DNA of 64,000 nt. It comes from an uncultured Oscillospiraceae bacterium. Lineage in GTDB: Bacteria > Bacillota > Clostridia > Oscillospirales > Oscillospiraceae. Positions 7,144 through 18,783 of this stretch are shown piece after piece. Below the pieces are notes generated by a model. That model searched no databases, had not been told where the DNA came from, and was given only the letters and a program-made list of their open reading frames with translations. A program made the translations under genes and the position numbers. How positions within the stretch are numbered: position 1 is the first letter of the stretch; every line of letters starts with the position of its first letter. The DNA lies in assembly GCA_944385675.1 (NCBI GenBank), contig CALWYD010000029.1:1-64000 (forward strand). Reading direction: 5' to 3'.

Positions 7144-8265
7144 TCAAATTTTAATCAATTCATACCTACGACTTCCAAGTCCAATCGCCTGGGCGTGCTC
7201 CAGACAGCTCTCCCACTCTGATTCCGGCGTGGTGTTAATAAAGTGGTCGTGGTGATCCACAAACCCTTCTCTATGCATATTATCATCCAGCAAACTCCCT
7301 GGAATGGGATCCTGACGCAGGCAGGCATCTACACAGGCCTGATCCAGCGCAACCGGGTCAAAGGAGGCAAACATCCCAATATCAGGCAAAATGGGGGCGT
7401 CATTTTCAGGATGACAATCACAGTAAGGCGAGATATCCATCACCAGACTAATATGGAAATGGGGGCGCCCATCCACCACCGCTTTGGCATACTCTGCCAT
7501 TTTGCGATCTAGCATCTCAACCGCATCATCGTTAGGGCTATATATGGCATCAAACCTGCAGGCCGCAATACACCGCCCACATCCCACACATTTCTCCTGA
7601 TTGATTACCGCCTTTCCGCTGTCATAACTGAATGCATCCTGGCCGCACTGTTTGGCACACTGGCGGCAGCCTACGCAAACATTAGCGTCCACCATAGGCT
7701 TGCCTGCAGAATGCTGCTCCATTTTGCCCCGGCGGCTTCCACAGCCCATTCCAATGTTTTTTAGCGCTCCCCCAAAACCTGTCTGCTCATGTCCTTTAAA
7801 ATGATTTAAGCTAATAAATACGTCGGCGTCCATAATGGCACGCCCAATTTTAGCTGTTTGAATATACTGTCCACCATGCACCGGAACCTCCACATCGTCG
7901 CTTCCTTTCAGGCCGTCTCCAATAATAATCTGACAGCCGGTGGACATAGGTGTAAATCCATTCTCATATGCGCTTTCAATGTGCTCCAGGGCGTTTTTCC
8001 TGCGCCCGGGATAAAGCGTGTTGCAATCTGTCAAAAACGGCACTCCACCCAGGGACTTCACCACATCCGCAACCCGTTTAGCATAATTTGGCCGAAGGAA
8101 TGAGAGGTTTCCAGGTTCTCCAAAGTGCATCTTAATGGCTACCATCTTGTGGTCAAAATCAATGGTTTGTATCCCTGCCGTCCGTATCAGGCGTTCCAGC
8201 TTGTCCAACTGACTAACTCCAATTTTTACGCGGAAATCTGTAAAATAAACTTTTGAAGGCTGCAT
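7144..8265 (-). CDS. DUF362 protein with two 4Fe-4S motifs
   Basis: Protein of 373 aa. The DUF362 domain (about 35-185, with HFGEPGN and SLNHFKGHEQTGFGGALKNIGMG) is followed by a bacterial ferredoxin insert with two C-x2-C-x2-C-x3-C motifs (CVGCRQCAKQC and CVGCGRCIAAC, about 198-240), then a C-terminal DUF362 part. Probably a cytoplasmic iron-sulfur redox protein; the physiological reaction is unknown. It has a strong GGGAGGAGG binding site and is last in the minus-strand convoy that begins at murD, 35 bp after ligA. Confidence 0.85.
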   Translation of the reverse strand: MQPSKVYFTDFRVKIGVSQLDKLERLIRTAGIQTIDFDHKMVAIKMHFGEPGNLSFLRPNYAKRVADVVKSLGGVPFLTDCNTLYPGRRKNALEHIESAYENGFTPMSTGCQIIIGDGLKGSDDVEVPVHGGQYIQTAKIGRAIMDADVFISLNHFKGHEQTGFGGALKNIGMGCGSRRGKMEQHSAGKPMVDANVCVGCRQCAKQCGQDAFSYDSGKAVINQEKCVGCGRCIAACRFDAIYSPNDDAVEMLDRKMAEYAKAVVDGRPHFHISLVMDISPYCDCHPENDAPILPDIGMFASFDPVALDQACVDACLRQDPIPGSLLDDNMHREGFVDHHDHFINTTPESEWESCLEHAQAIGLGSRRYELIKI

Positions 8266-8300
8266 ACAAAAGCCTCCTCCCTTCTAACTGAAATTTTATA

Positions 8301-10989
<2,689 letters not shown>

Positions 10990-11088
10990 TTGTATCCTTT
11001 CCTAGAACCGTGCCTGCTCCTTTCCCAATGAACCGTCCATCACAAGGGAATGATGTGGAAACAACATCAGTTGCCTGACAGGTCAACC

Positions 11089-11808
11089 TCAGGGCAAAAC
11101 GGACTCCATCTGAAGATAGGTACTGGGCACACTTCCTACAATAACGGTCTCAGAGATGCATAGGCGACTTTCTAACGGTACCTGCACACCTCCACCTGGC
11201 AATATCACTGTCAGAGGCACGGAAATCTCCAGCCAAATTCTGTAGAGCGTCTGATTAACTCCGGCCGAAGAAAAATCACTGTAAAATTCAGCGGAAATAG
11301 TTCCTACAGACATGGCACGGGCCCGAATAACCGGCCCACGCGCCCATACCAGATCAGAGTCCAGCAAACTGCCCAGAGGAATCTCAATGGTGGACACATC
11401 CACCCCCTCCAACTCCTCCAGTACTCTGGCCACAAGTTGGCTGCGCAGAAGATTCAATTGGGCCGAATCAGTGGTCACCGCTGTAATAGCCCCACTTTCG
11501 TCCCGCTCGATAGAGACCAGCCCGGCACTTCCTCCCTGCTGCTGAGGCAGCTCCTCTAATGCAGCCCGCTCCAAAACTGAGGACATCTGGTTCGCCACCT
11601 GGGTTCGGGCAGCCTGCTCCAATACGGGGCGAAGTCGAGCCTCCAGCCCCCGGATCACCACTAGCGCCAGTATTACTCCTACTGCCAGAGTAACCAGCGC
11701 TGGATGAGGGGAAAACAGACCTCTTCGCTTCTCTCCGGAACCATGTAAATACGCACGGCGGCGCCTCCAGCGTCGCTCTAATTCCCGCCGCCACGGCTGC
11801 ACCGGCAT
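11089..11808 (-). CDS. yunB: Sporulation protein YunB
   Basis: Protein of 239 aa with a very basic N-terminus, one membrane segment (about 37-53), and an extracytoplasmic domain with the pattern of YunB: alternating conserved stretches around VSTIEIPLGSLLDSDL, GPVIRARAMSVGTISAEF and the C-terminal ISETVIVGSVPSTYL. In Bacillus yunB is sigma-E dependent and needed for normal spores; its biochemical role is unknown. RBS GGGGGTGGG precedes ATG. It lies 100 bp upstream of the VanZ-like gene in the same direction. Confidence 0.85.
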   Translation of the reverse strand: MPVQPWRRELERRWRRRRAYLHGSGEKRRGLFSPHPALVTLAVGVILALVVIRGLEARLRPVLEQAARTQVANQMSSVLERAALEELPQQQGGSAGLVSIERDESGAITAVTTDSAQLNLLRSQLVARVLEELEGVDVSTIEIPLGSLLDSDLVWARGPVIRARAMSVGTISAEFYSDFSSAGVNQTLYRIWLEISVPLTVILPGGGVQVPLESRLCISETVIVGSVPSTYLQMESVLP

Positions 11809-11852
11809 ATTCCCACCCCCTTAGAGGCAGGATATTCTTTCTCCGGCTTGGA

Positions 11853-13136
11853 CTATTCCTCTTTTCCCTCCAGCAGTTGCTGCACAGCCAGCAAAACCCC
11901 TAGACGCCCCGATTCATAGGTTAAACCGCCCTGCAAATAGACCGTATACGGTTCACGCATGGGTGCATCGGCAGACAGTTCAATAGAGGCCCCTTGAACA
12001 AAGGCTCCTGCGGCCATAATCACCTGGCTGTCATACCCCGGCATATCCCAGGGCTCCGGCGTCACATAGGAATCTACCGGAGCGCCAAGCTGTATCCCCC
12101 GGCAAAACCGTTTCACCGCATCAGGTTGGCGCATATGAATCATCTGAATGATATCATGCCGGATATCTTGGGAAGATGGACGCGTATCATAGCCCAAAAG
12201 CTCCATCACGGCCGCAGCAAAAACAGCTGTTTTGACCGCTTGCGCCACCGTGTGAGGGGCCAAAAACAGCCCCTGATACAGAAGTCTGTTTTGTCCCAAA
12301 GTACAGCCGCATTCCCCGCCGATACCCGGCGCAGTCAGACGCATGGCCGCCCCTTCTATCAGATCCCGCCGGCCCGCCAGATAACCTCCCGTTGGGGCCA
12401 GACCACCCCCAGGATTTTTAATCAGGGAACCCACCACTAAATCTGCCCCCACATGGGTTGGCTCCGTAGTTTCCACAAATTCTCCATAGCAATTGTCTAC
12501 CAGGACAGCTGCTCCGGGATTGACTTTCTTAACGCTTCTACATATCTCCCCAATTTCTTCCACCGACAGGGAATCCCGGGTGGAATAGCCCCGAGAGCGC
12601 TGAATCAGTACCGCCTTTACCTTAGGATCCGCCGCTGCTTTGGCAATTCCTCCTAAGTCTGGCTTGTTGTTCAGCAGCTCCACCTGACAGTACTCCACAC
12701 CGTAGTCCTTCAGAGAACCGGGCCCTTTGTCCACCACTCCAATGGCTCCCAAAAGGGTATCATAGGGCGCACCTACCGCAGAAACCAGCACATCTCCTGC
12801 CTTCAAAGCTCCAAACAGAGCGGCTGTAATGGCATGGGTACCCTTGACAAACTGTATCCGCACCAGAGCGGCCTCTGTTCCAAATAACTCGGCATATATT
12901 TGATCCAGCTTGTCCCGCCCAATATCATCGTATCCATATCCGGTGGTTCCGGAAAAATAAGCTTCCGCCACCCTGTACTTTTGAAACGCAGCCAATACAC
13001 GGGCCGTGTTTTCCCGGGCAATATTGTCTATCCGCTCAAATTGCTCCCTTAAGTTTTTTTCAGCCAGGCTGCCCAGAGCCTGTACCCGTTCACTAATCTG
13101 TAAAGCCATTTCACCTGTCATTCCGTTCTCTCTCAT
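11853..13136 (-). CDS. Methionine gamma-lyase family PLP enzyme (YnbB-like)
   Basis: Protein of up to 427 aa of the PF06838 family (once called aluminium-resistance protein). Fold-type I PLP features: FSGTTGYGYDDIGR near the N-terminus, a glycine-rich cofactor loop, VDNCYGEF with the cofactor-contacting Asp (about 213), and the likely Schiff-base lysine in GSLIKNPGGGLAPTGGY (about 232-248). The substrate is probably a sulfur amino acid but is not proven for this group. The start is uncertain: ATG 13136 has no clear binding site, while in-frame ATGs at residues 6 and 10 are preceded by AGAGAG and AGGTG. Confidence 0.88.
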   Translation of the reverse strand: MRENGMTGEMALQISERVQALGSLAEKNLREQFERIDNIARENTARVLAAFQKYRVAEAYFSGTTGYGYDDIGRDKLDQIYAELFGTEAALVRIQFVKGTHAITAALFGALKAGDVLVSAVGAPYDTLLGAIGVVDKGPGSLKDYGVEYCQVELLNNKPDLGGIAKAAADPKVKAVLIQRSRGYSTRDSLSVEEIGEICRSVKKVNPGAAVLVDNCYGEFVETTEPTHVGADLVVGSLIKNPGGGLAPTGGYLAGRRDLIEGAAMRLTAPGIGGECGCTLGQNRLLYQGLFLAPHTVAQAVKTAVFAAAVMELLGYDTRPSSQDIRHDIIQMIHMRQPDAVKRFCRGIQLGAPVDSYVTPEPWDMPGYDSQVIMAAGAFVQGASIELSADAPMREPYTVYLQGGLTYESGRLGVLLAVQQLLEGKEE

Positions 13137-13173
13137 ATTAAAATTGGATAGGACCCACTGAATTCCTCATACA

Positions 13174-14175
13174 CTATATCTGTTCCAGCTTCTGCTCTGC
13201 AAAAGCGATCGCCAATCCTACACATGCCTGCACATCCTCTAAGCTAACTGTCTCCACCGGAGTATGAATGTACCGACAAGGTACAGAGATACCTCCTGTA
13301 AGAGCACCTCCTCTAGCAGCTTGGATTGCTCCAGCATCTGTACCCCCAGCACGCAGAATATCCCGTTGAACGGGAATTCCCTGCTTGTGTGCTGTCTGTT
13401 CCAACAAAGCCACTACCCTTGGGTGGCAGATTACGGAAGAGTCCATTACCTTAATGGCGGCACCTTTCCCCAACTTAGTAGTACCGGATTTTTCCGAGCC
13501 CGGGGTGTCATCTACATCTGTAACATCAATTGCAACCCCATAATCCGGCTGGATGGACCAGGCCGCAGTTTTGGACCCCCGTAGGCCAACCTCTTCCTGT
13601 ACCGTGAATACAAAGTACAAATCGTTTGTGGTCGATTTTACTTTAGATAGAACAGACAGCAACACTGCACAGGAGACACGGTTATCCAGATAGGGAGCTG
13701 TAACATTGTGTCCAGTTCGAAAAATGGGGGAATCATATACAGCTGTATCCCCTACCTTCACCATTGTCTCTGCCTGTTCCCGGTCTGCCGCTCCAATATC
13801 CAAATAACATTCGTCCAGCTTAAGCTTTCCAAATTCCGCCTTCTCCTCTGGCAGAAAACAGCCCCGGACTCCGCTCCGGAAGCGGACAGGCGTATAAGCA
13901 GCCTCTTTTGGGCTCACACCTCCCAGCTTTCCTACCCGGAGAAACCCCTCCTGCTCCACATGGGTTACAATAAAGCCAATGGAATCCATATGAGCCGCAA
14001 ACATTACCTTGGGGCCTCTTCCCCGCTTGTGGACGATGAGATTTCCCATGGTGTCTGTGGTTACTTCATCTGCATAGGGGGCAGCCAGCTGGGAAATGAG
14101 CTTCCGTACCTCTCCCTCATCCCCAGAGGGCCCGTGTGCTGCACTGAGAGTTTTGATTAATTCAAACAGTTCCAT
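13174..14175 (-). CDS. M42 family aminopeptidase (first of three)
   Basis: Protein of 333 aa. Family metal and catalytic residues are visible: H62 and D64 (AAHMDSIG), the bridging Asp in PYLDNRVSCAVLL, the Glu pair in TVQEEVGLRG, Asp in AIDVTDVDD, and the final His in RYIHTPVETV. M42 enzymes are cobalt or zinc aminopeptidases (glutamyl, leucyl or deblocking) that form dodecamers in the cytosol. The ATG at 14175 follows AGGAG; the longer ORF from 14205 would run into the preceding gene. It is the most downstream M42 copy in the cluster. Confidence 0.92.
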   Translation of the reverse strand: MELFELIKTLSAAHGPSGDEGEVRKLISQLAAPYADEVTTDTMGNLIVHKRGRGPKVMFAAHMDSIGFIVTHVEQEGFLRVGKLGGVSPKEAAYTPVRFRSGVRGCFLPEEKAEFGKLKLDECYLDIGAADREQAETMVKVGDTAVYDSPIFRTGHNVTAPYLDNRVSCAVLLSVLSKVKSTTNDLYFVFTVQEEVGLRGSKTAAWSIQPDYGVAIDVTDVDDTPGSEKSGTTKLGKGAAIKVMDSSVICHPRVVALLEQTAHKQGIPVQRDILRAGGTDAGAIQAARGGALTGGISVPCRYIHTPVETVSLEDVQACVGLAIAFAEQKLEQI

Positions 14176-14185
14176 ATAAAGGCTC

Positions 14186-14656
14186 CTAGCATTCGGCAAG
14201 TTCATAGCCCTTGCATAAAATGTGGTAAATTCCGCCTTGGGTCTGCTGCTGAAAAAGGCGGTACTGTTCCAACTCGCTCAGCACACCCTCTATGGGTGGA
14301 CGGAAATTCAAAATGTCTGCCGGCTCGTTGGGATCGTAGTCATAATCTCCGTGGAACAGATATCCTTCCCTCCGGTTTTCAAACACTTTTTCCAGTATCT
14401 GTTTTTTTAGCTCCACGTCTAGAATTTCGTAAAATCCGCCCAGCTCAGCCCCAACAGGGTTGTCAAAGCAGTTAATTTCCAAATCCAGGCAAGCAATCTC
14501 ATAAAACCGGAGAACCGCCGATATCAGCTGTTCCTCTCCGCTCCCCCAGCGGTAATACTGGATAGAGAACTCAGCCTGAGCGTTCTGTCCCTGGGGACAA
14601 ACTTTAAACTCAGAAATGCTTCCGTCATAGGTTGGCAGCAACAGCTTCGATTTCAC
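14186..14656 (-). CDS. Unknown acidic protein within the M42 operon
   Basis: Protein of 156 aa starting with GTG, which overlaps the stop of the upstream M42 gene (GTGA); the binding site is GGAGGTTGAGAG. I do not recognise a family. It is acidic, has no membrane segment or signal peptide, no Cys motif, and a negatively charged stretch HGDYDYDPNEPAD at about residue 100. The mixed sheet and helix pattern suggests a compact soluble domain. It is sandwiched between two M42 peptidase genes with 4-bp overlap on one side and a 10-bp gap on the other, so a role with those enzymes (partner, inhibitor or substrate adaptor) is plausible but unproven. Confidence 0.8.
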   Translation of the reverse strand: MKSKLLLPTYDGSISEFKVCPQGQNAQAEFSIQYYRWGSGEEQLISAVLRFYEIACLDLEINCFDNPVGAELGGFYEILDVELKKQILEKVFENRREGYLFHGDYDYDPNEPADILNFRPPIEGVLSELEQYRLFQQQTQGGIYHILCKGYELAEC

Positions 14657-15684
14657 CTCTCAACCTCCTGTGCCATACGCTCCACAAACAACCGGGTCAG
14701 TTTACGGATATTTTCAACGTCCAGAATACTGACCACACCGGCCGGGGCATGAAGGTAACGCACAGCGGCTGAAATCGCGGCTACCCGGACACCATCCCGA
14801 GTACGCTGGATCGCTCTGGCATCGTTACCGCCAGCAATATACTCCTTGGTCTGCCATGGAATTCCATTTCTGATAGCCAGCTCTCTCAAATGCTCAAATA
14901 GGCTCCTATCATAAATCGTACCTGCGTCCATGTAGGAGATAACAGGACCTTTTCCCAAAGCACATACCCGCTGAGCTCCGGAAACATCAGGCAAATCCGC
15001 AGCGGTGGTAGTCTCCAGCACCAAAGCCACCTCCGGTTTTACGGAAAAGGCTGCACCAAACGCTCCTCGGGTTCCCACCTCTTCCTGAGCGGTGAAGACA
15101 AAGGTCACATCCATAGGGAGTTTCTCTTTTAAAAGCCCCATCATCACAGCGCAGCCAACCCGGTCATCTATCGCTTTCGCCTTAAACAGCCCGTCACCAA
15201 ATAACTCCGGCTGTGTTACGAAAGCTCCGTAGGTACCGGGTCTGACCTTCTCCAGGGCCTCCTTTTTATTCCTGGCACCGATATCTATATATAAGGCCTC
15301 TGTCTTAGGAGCTTTTTTTCTCTCCTCCCGGCTGACCATGTGAATTGCTTTCAACCCAATGATACCAGGAACATGCTCCAGCCCCAATGTTACCGGTTTA
15401 CCGATAGCTACCCGGCGATCTACGCCGCCCACAAAATCGAATTTAAGGAAGCCCTCATCTGTCACCTTTGTAACGATAATTCCTACCTCATCCATGTGGG
15501 CACACAGCATCAGCTTACCCGGGGCGGCACACCTACCCCGCTTAAAAACAATGAGGTTCCCCAAGGGATCTGTCCTCACCTGGTCCGCATAGGGTTTCAC
15601 TTGACTTCGGATATAGGCCCGAACCCGATCCTCATCCCCCGAGACGCCCTCTATGGAACACAGCTCTTCTAAATACTCAATCAC
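14653..15684 (-). CDS. M42 family aminopeptidase (second of three)
   Basis: Protein of 343 aa. Residues: H63 in CAHMDEVG, Asp in AIDDRVGCAVMM, Glu pair in TAQEEVGTRGA, a Glu in LVLETTTAAD where the first copy has Asp, and the final His in RYLHAPAGVV. The metal site is therefore complete, but the last loop (HAPAGVV instead of HTPVETV) differs from its neighbours and may change specificity. The GTG start follows GGAGGTG and lies inside the end of the third M42 gene (8-bp overlap), so translation is coupled. Confidence 0.92.
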   Translation of the reverse strand: MIEYLEELCSIEGVSGDEDRVRAYIRSQVKPYADQVRTDPLGNLIVFKRGRCAAPGKLMLCAHMDEVGIIVTKVTDEGFLKFDFVGGVDRRVAIGKPVTLGLEHVPGIIGLKAIHMVSREERKKAPKTEALYIDIGARNKKEALEKVRPGTYGAFVTQPELFGDGLFKAKAIDDRVGCAVMMGLLKEKLPMDVTFVFTAQEEVGTRGAFGAAFSVKPEVALVLETTTAADLPDVSGAQRVCALGKGPVISYMDAGTIYDRSLFEHLRELAIRNGIPWQTKEYIAGGNDARAIQRTRDGVRVAAISAAVRYLHAPAGVVSILDVENIRKLTRLFVERMAQEVER

Positions 15685-16717
15685 AGCCGGGCACCTCCTC
15701 CCCCAGCCCTAGCACAAAGTCGGACAACAGCCGGGCTGCTCCATGCAAATCATCCAGGTGGACGGTCTCCACAGGCGTGTGCATATACCGTAACGGAACA
15801 GATAAAACCGCTGTGGCTACTCCCTCACCGCTGATTTGAAGGGGCCAGCCATTGGTCCCGCTGTGCCCCGCCATAACCTCTATTTGATAGTCCAGCCCCA
15901 AATTCTTGGCCGTTCTCTCCATGCGTTCCGTCATCCACCTGGTACAATTGGGCCCCATGCCAATGACGGGCCCACCCCCAAGCGAAAATGTCTTGTCCTT
16001 GGGCGCGTCCGGGCTGTCCCCGTGTGTCACGTCCACTGCCACGCACAACTGAGGCACAACATCCCAGGCTGCGGCGATGGCGCCGGTGCTGTGAGTCTCT
16101 TCCTGCACCGAGCCCACAAAATATACATCCACATCCAGCTCCAGGGAAGAAAGGCGCTGTGCTGTATCCAGCAAAACAGCAAAACAGCTTCGGTCATCCA
16201 AAGCCTTTCCACACAGAAGCTTGTCCCCTAGTTTTCGGCTGCCGGTTCGATATACAACCGGTGTGCCGATAGGGATGCAATTCTGGGCCTTTTCCTGGGA
16301 GAGTCCCACATCAATCACCTGTTCCCGGACAGACCGGGATTTATCCATGTCCTCTTCAGTCTGGATATGCGGCGGCAGGCAGGCTATAACCCCGGGGACA
16401 GGAGGCTGGGTCAGTACCAGCACTTCCCGGTCCGGAAGCATCCGGGGATCTACACCTCCCAAGGAAGCAAAGCGCAGAAATCCTTCTTCATGCCCTGTGA
16501 CAATCAATCCGATCTCGTCCAAATGGGCATCCAGCAGCAGCCGGGGAGCGCCCGGCTTACCACAGCGGCGCAAGCCAACCACACTGCCCATTGGATCGAT
16601 GCGTACCTCATCCACATAAGGGCGCAACAGCTCCATTGCCGCATGGGCCACCGCCGCCTCAAATCCGCTGGGACCGGGCAGCGCGCACAGCTGTTCCAAT
16701 ACCTGTTCGTACTCCAA
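15677..16717 (-). CDS. M42 family aminopeptidase (third of three)
   Basis: Protein of 346 aa starting at TTG after AGAGAGGAG. Residues: His and Asp in LDAHLDEIG, Asp in ALDDRSCFAV, Glu pair in SVQEETHSTGA, Asp in AVDVTHGDSPD, and the final His in RYMHTPVETV. It is the first peptidase after murD (22-bp gap) and the most divergent of the three in its middle part. All three copies keep the catalytic set, so they probably form separate or mixed aminopeptidase complexes with different N-terminal preferences. Confidence 0.92.
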   Translation of the reverse strand: MEYEQVLEQLCALPGPSGFEAAVAHAAMELLRPYVDEVRIDPMGSVVGLRRCGKPGAPRLLLDAHLDEIGLIVTGHEEGFLRFASLGGVDPRMLPDREVLVLTQPPVPGVIACLPPHIQTEEDMDKSRSVREQVIDVGLSQEKAQNCIPIGTPVVYRTGSRKLGDKLLCGKALDDRSCFAVLLDTAQRLSSLELDVDVYFVGSVQEETHSTGAIAAAWDVVPQLCVAVDVTHGDSPDAPKDKTFSLGGGPVIGMGPNCTRWMTERMERTAKNLGLDYQIEVMAGHSGTNGWPLQISGEGVATAVLSVPLRYMHTPVETVHLDDLHGAARLLSDFVLGLGEEVPGCD

Positions 16718-16739
16718 GACGGGCTCCTCTCTTTAAAGG

Positions 16740-18125
16740 TTACAGAGCATTGACCAGGTCTTTGAATACCCTGCCCCGCTCCATAAAGTTTTTAAATTTA
16801 TCAAAGGCCGCACAGGCAGGTGACAGCACAACCACATCGCCAGCTTGGGCAGCCGCATGCGCAGCATCTACTGCCTGGCTGAGCGTGTCGGTCTCAATAA
16901 TTTCCGGACCATGCTCTGCATATCCCGGGGCCTCTTCCACACTGCGTCTGATAGCACCGGCGGTGGCTCCAGTGAGAATCAAAGTTTTGACCTTATTGGA
17001 AATTTCAACGCCCAACTGTGTAAAGGGAACTCCCTTGTCGTATCCACCTGCAATCAAAATCAACTTCTGCTGGAAAGAATCCAGACAGGCCATGGTTCGG
17101 GTAGGACTGGTACCGATGGAGTCATTGTAATACTTTACTCCATCCAATTCCCGTACCAGCTCAATACGATGTTCCACCCCAGTAAAACGTTGGGCCACTG
17201 CCCTTACACACTTGTCAGGAACCAGGCCATCTACCGCGGCGATGGCAGCCATGTAGTTTTCAATATTGTGTACGCCGGGCAACTGAATCAACTCCAGAGG
17301 CAGCACCTCTCTGCTGCCCATCTCATTGGTCAGCCAAATCGTATTGTCCCGCAAATAAACGCCCTCTTCCAGGGATTTTTTTCTGCTAAACAACATCACC
17401 TTACCCGGCGCCTGCTTGGACAAGGAACGTGTTATATCGTTATCAAAATTAAATATAGCCCTGTCTTCCTGGCTCTGGTGGAGGAAAATATTCAGCTTCG
17501 CGGCAGTATACTCCTCCATCGTATGGTGATAGTCCAAATGGTTGGGAGAGAGGTTGGTAAAAACCGCCACATTAGGACTTTGCCGCATAGTCATCAGCTG
17601 GAAGGAGGACAGCTCTACTACCACTACATCCTCCGGCACCATACCAGACACATCGGGCAGCAGGGGTTTCCCAATGTTCCCCCCCAAATAGACGTTGCGG
17701 CCCGCCTCTCGCAGGAATTCACTAACGAGTGTCGTTGTGGTGGTTTTTCCGTCACTTCCTGTCACTCCGATAATTTTACAGGGGCAAAGTTTAAAAAACA
17801 GCTCCATCTCGGAGGTGATTTCGCTTCCCTTTTCCGCCGCTTGAAGCAATTGAGGCGTATTGGGGCTAAGTCCCGGTGTGCGGAAAATTACAGAGAAGCG
17901 GTGCAGCTTGGCAAGGTAGTCCTCCCCCAGCTGGAATTTTGCCCCTAAACTCTCCAGCTCTGAGGCCAACTCCTCCACTCGCTCTCTGGGTGACTTGTCA
18001 CATACGGTAACCTTTACGCCAGCACGCAGCAGCATCCGAATCAGAGGCGTATTACTGACCCCCATTCCAATGACTGCCACAGATTTCCCCTTTAACCCTT
18101 CCAAATATTCAGTAATGGTGGACAT
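16740..18125 (-). CDS. murD: UDP-N-acetylmuramoyl-L-alanine--D-glutamate ligase
   Basis: Protein of 461 aa, full length. The N-terminal UDP-binding Rossmann domain has VAVIGMGVSN, the ATP-binding loop is GVTGSDGKTTTT (about 120-131), and the central block has N-L-S-P-N-H-L-D-Y-H with the Mg ligand. It adds D-Glu to UDP-MurNAc-L-Ala in the cytosol for peptidoglycan. It does not sit in a dcw cluster here; it leads the minus-strand convoy, with its own promoter and AAGGAGGG binding site. Confidence 0.96.
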   Translation of the reverse strand: MSTITEYLEGLKGKSVAVIGMGVSNTPLIRMLLRAGVKVTVCDKSPRERVEELASELESLGAKFQLGEDYLAKLHRFSVIFRTPGLSPNTPQLLQAAEKGSEITSEMELFFKLCPCKIIGVTGSDGKTTTTTLVSEFLREAGRNVYLGGNIGKPLLPDVSGMVPEDVVVVELSSFQLMTMRQSPNVAVFTNLSPNHLDYHHTMEEYTAAKLNIFLHQSQEDRAIFNFDNDITRSLSKQAPGKVMLFSRKKSLEEGVYLRDNTIWLTNEMGSREVLPLELIQLPGVHNIENYMAAIAAVDGLVPDKCVRAVAQRFTGVEHRIELVRELDGVKYYNDSIGTSPTRTMACLDSFQQKLILIAGGYDKGVPFTQLGVEISNKVKTLILTGATAGAIRRSVEEAPGYAEHGPEIIETDTLSQAVDAAHAAAQAGDVVVLSPACAAFDKFKNFMERGRVFKDLVNAL

Positions 18126-18162
18126 GATATGCCCTCCTTCCTTTTTTCTTCATAACTGTTGT

Positions 18163-18191
18163 ATTTTACCATACTTTTTGTAAAAATTCAA
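18163..18191 (-). promoter_or_regulatory. Sigma-A-type promoter of murD
   Basis: On the minus strand TTGAAT (18191-18186), 17 bp, TAAAAT (18168-18163), 37 bp before the murD start codon. It may drive the whole murD to DUF362 series, since no strong terminator was seen between those genes. Confidence 0.6.
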
Positions 18192-18231
18192 TCGAAACCC
18201 CATGCTGGTGTTCCGGCTCAAAATTTGTTGT

Positions 18232-18260
18232 TTGACATGAGGCACATTTTTCGGTATGAT
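18232..18260 (+). promoter_or_regulatory. Promoter of rnpB
   Basis: Consensus TTGACA (18232-18237), 17 bp, TATGAT (18255-18260), placing transcription start at about 18267, just before the first P1 base of RNase P RNA. Confidence 0.85.
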
Positions 18261-18268
18261 ATTGAAAC

Positions 18269-18621
18269 AAGTAAGCTGGACAGCCGCGCGGCCGGGGTGA
18301 AAAGCCCGGTTGTGAGGAAAGTCCGGGCTCCACAGGGCAAGAATAACGGGTAACACCCGCCGGGGGCGACCCTAGGAAAAGTGCAACAGAGATATACCGC
18401 CTGATGCCGTTTCCCGGCGTCGGGTAAGGGTGGAAAGGCGAGGTAAGAGCTCACCCGATGGCGCGGAAGCGACCATCGCTGTAAACTCTATTCGGAGCAA
18501 CGCCGTGGAGGGACACAAGGCCTGCCCGGCCGTCCCGAGGAGGCGGCTTGAGCGTGACGGCAACGGCACGTCGAGATAGATGGCTGTCTTAAACGACAGA
18601 ACCCGGCTTACAGGCTTACTT
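18269..18621 (+). ncRNA. rnpB: RNase P RNA (class A)
   Basis: About 353 nt. P1 is AAGTAAGC (18269-18276) paired with GCTTACTT (18614-18621). Universal conserved regions are present: GAGGAAAGTCCGGGCTCC (about 18315-18332) and ACAGAACCCGGCTTACAG near the 3' end, plus the internal P4 pairing of AGTCCGGGCT with the 3' region. Catalytic RNA that removes 5' leaders from pre-tRNA. Flanked by a consensus promoter and an intrinsic terminator, so it is an independent transcription unit. Length and layout fit bacterial type A rather than the Bacillus type B. Confidence 0.96.
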
Positions 18622-18625
18622 GCTG

Positions 18626-18659
18626 AAACGATGAAGGACTTGTACCTTCATCGTTTTTA
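18626..18659 (+). terminator. Terminator of rnpB
   Basis: 12-bp stem AAACGATGAAGG with CCTTCATCGTTT, followed by TTTATT, directly after the RNase P RNA. Confidence 0.92.
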
Positions 18660-18731
18660 TTATCTGTATGCATTTTGACCTGGATTGGTATAAACTGACT
18701 ACACCATTATCTCTTCCCTACTCTTCAAATA

Positions 18732-18766
18732 TAAAAGGTGGGGGCATGCCTTGGGCATGCTCCCAC
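18732..18766 (-). terminator. Terminator of the AI-2E-type permease gene
   Basis: A 13-bp stem with one G-T pair (GTGGGGGCATGCC with GGCATGCTCCCAC, loop TTG). On the minus strand it is followed by TTTTAT, 18 bp after the permease stop. Confidence 0.75.
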
Positions 18767-18783
18767 AGTTTTTGATGCTCGCG

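Noticed and set aside
13174..16717. Possibility that the triple M42 genes are a recent assembly duplication
   Set aside because: The three proteins differ strongly along their whole length and in the catalytic loop, so they are old paralogues, not a copy artefact.
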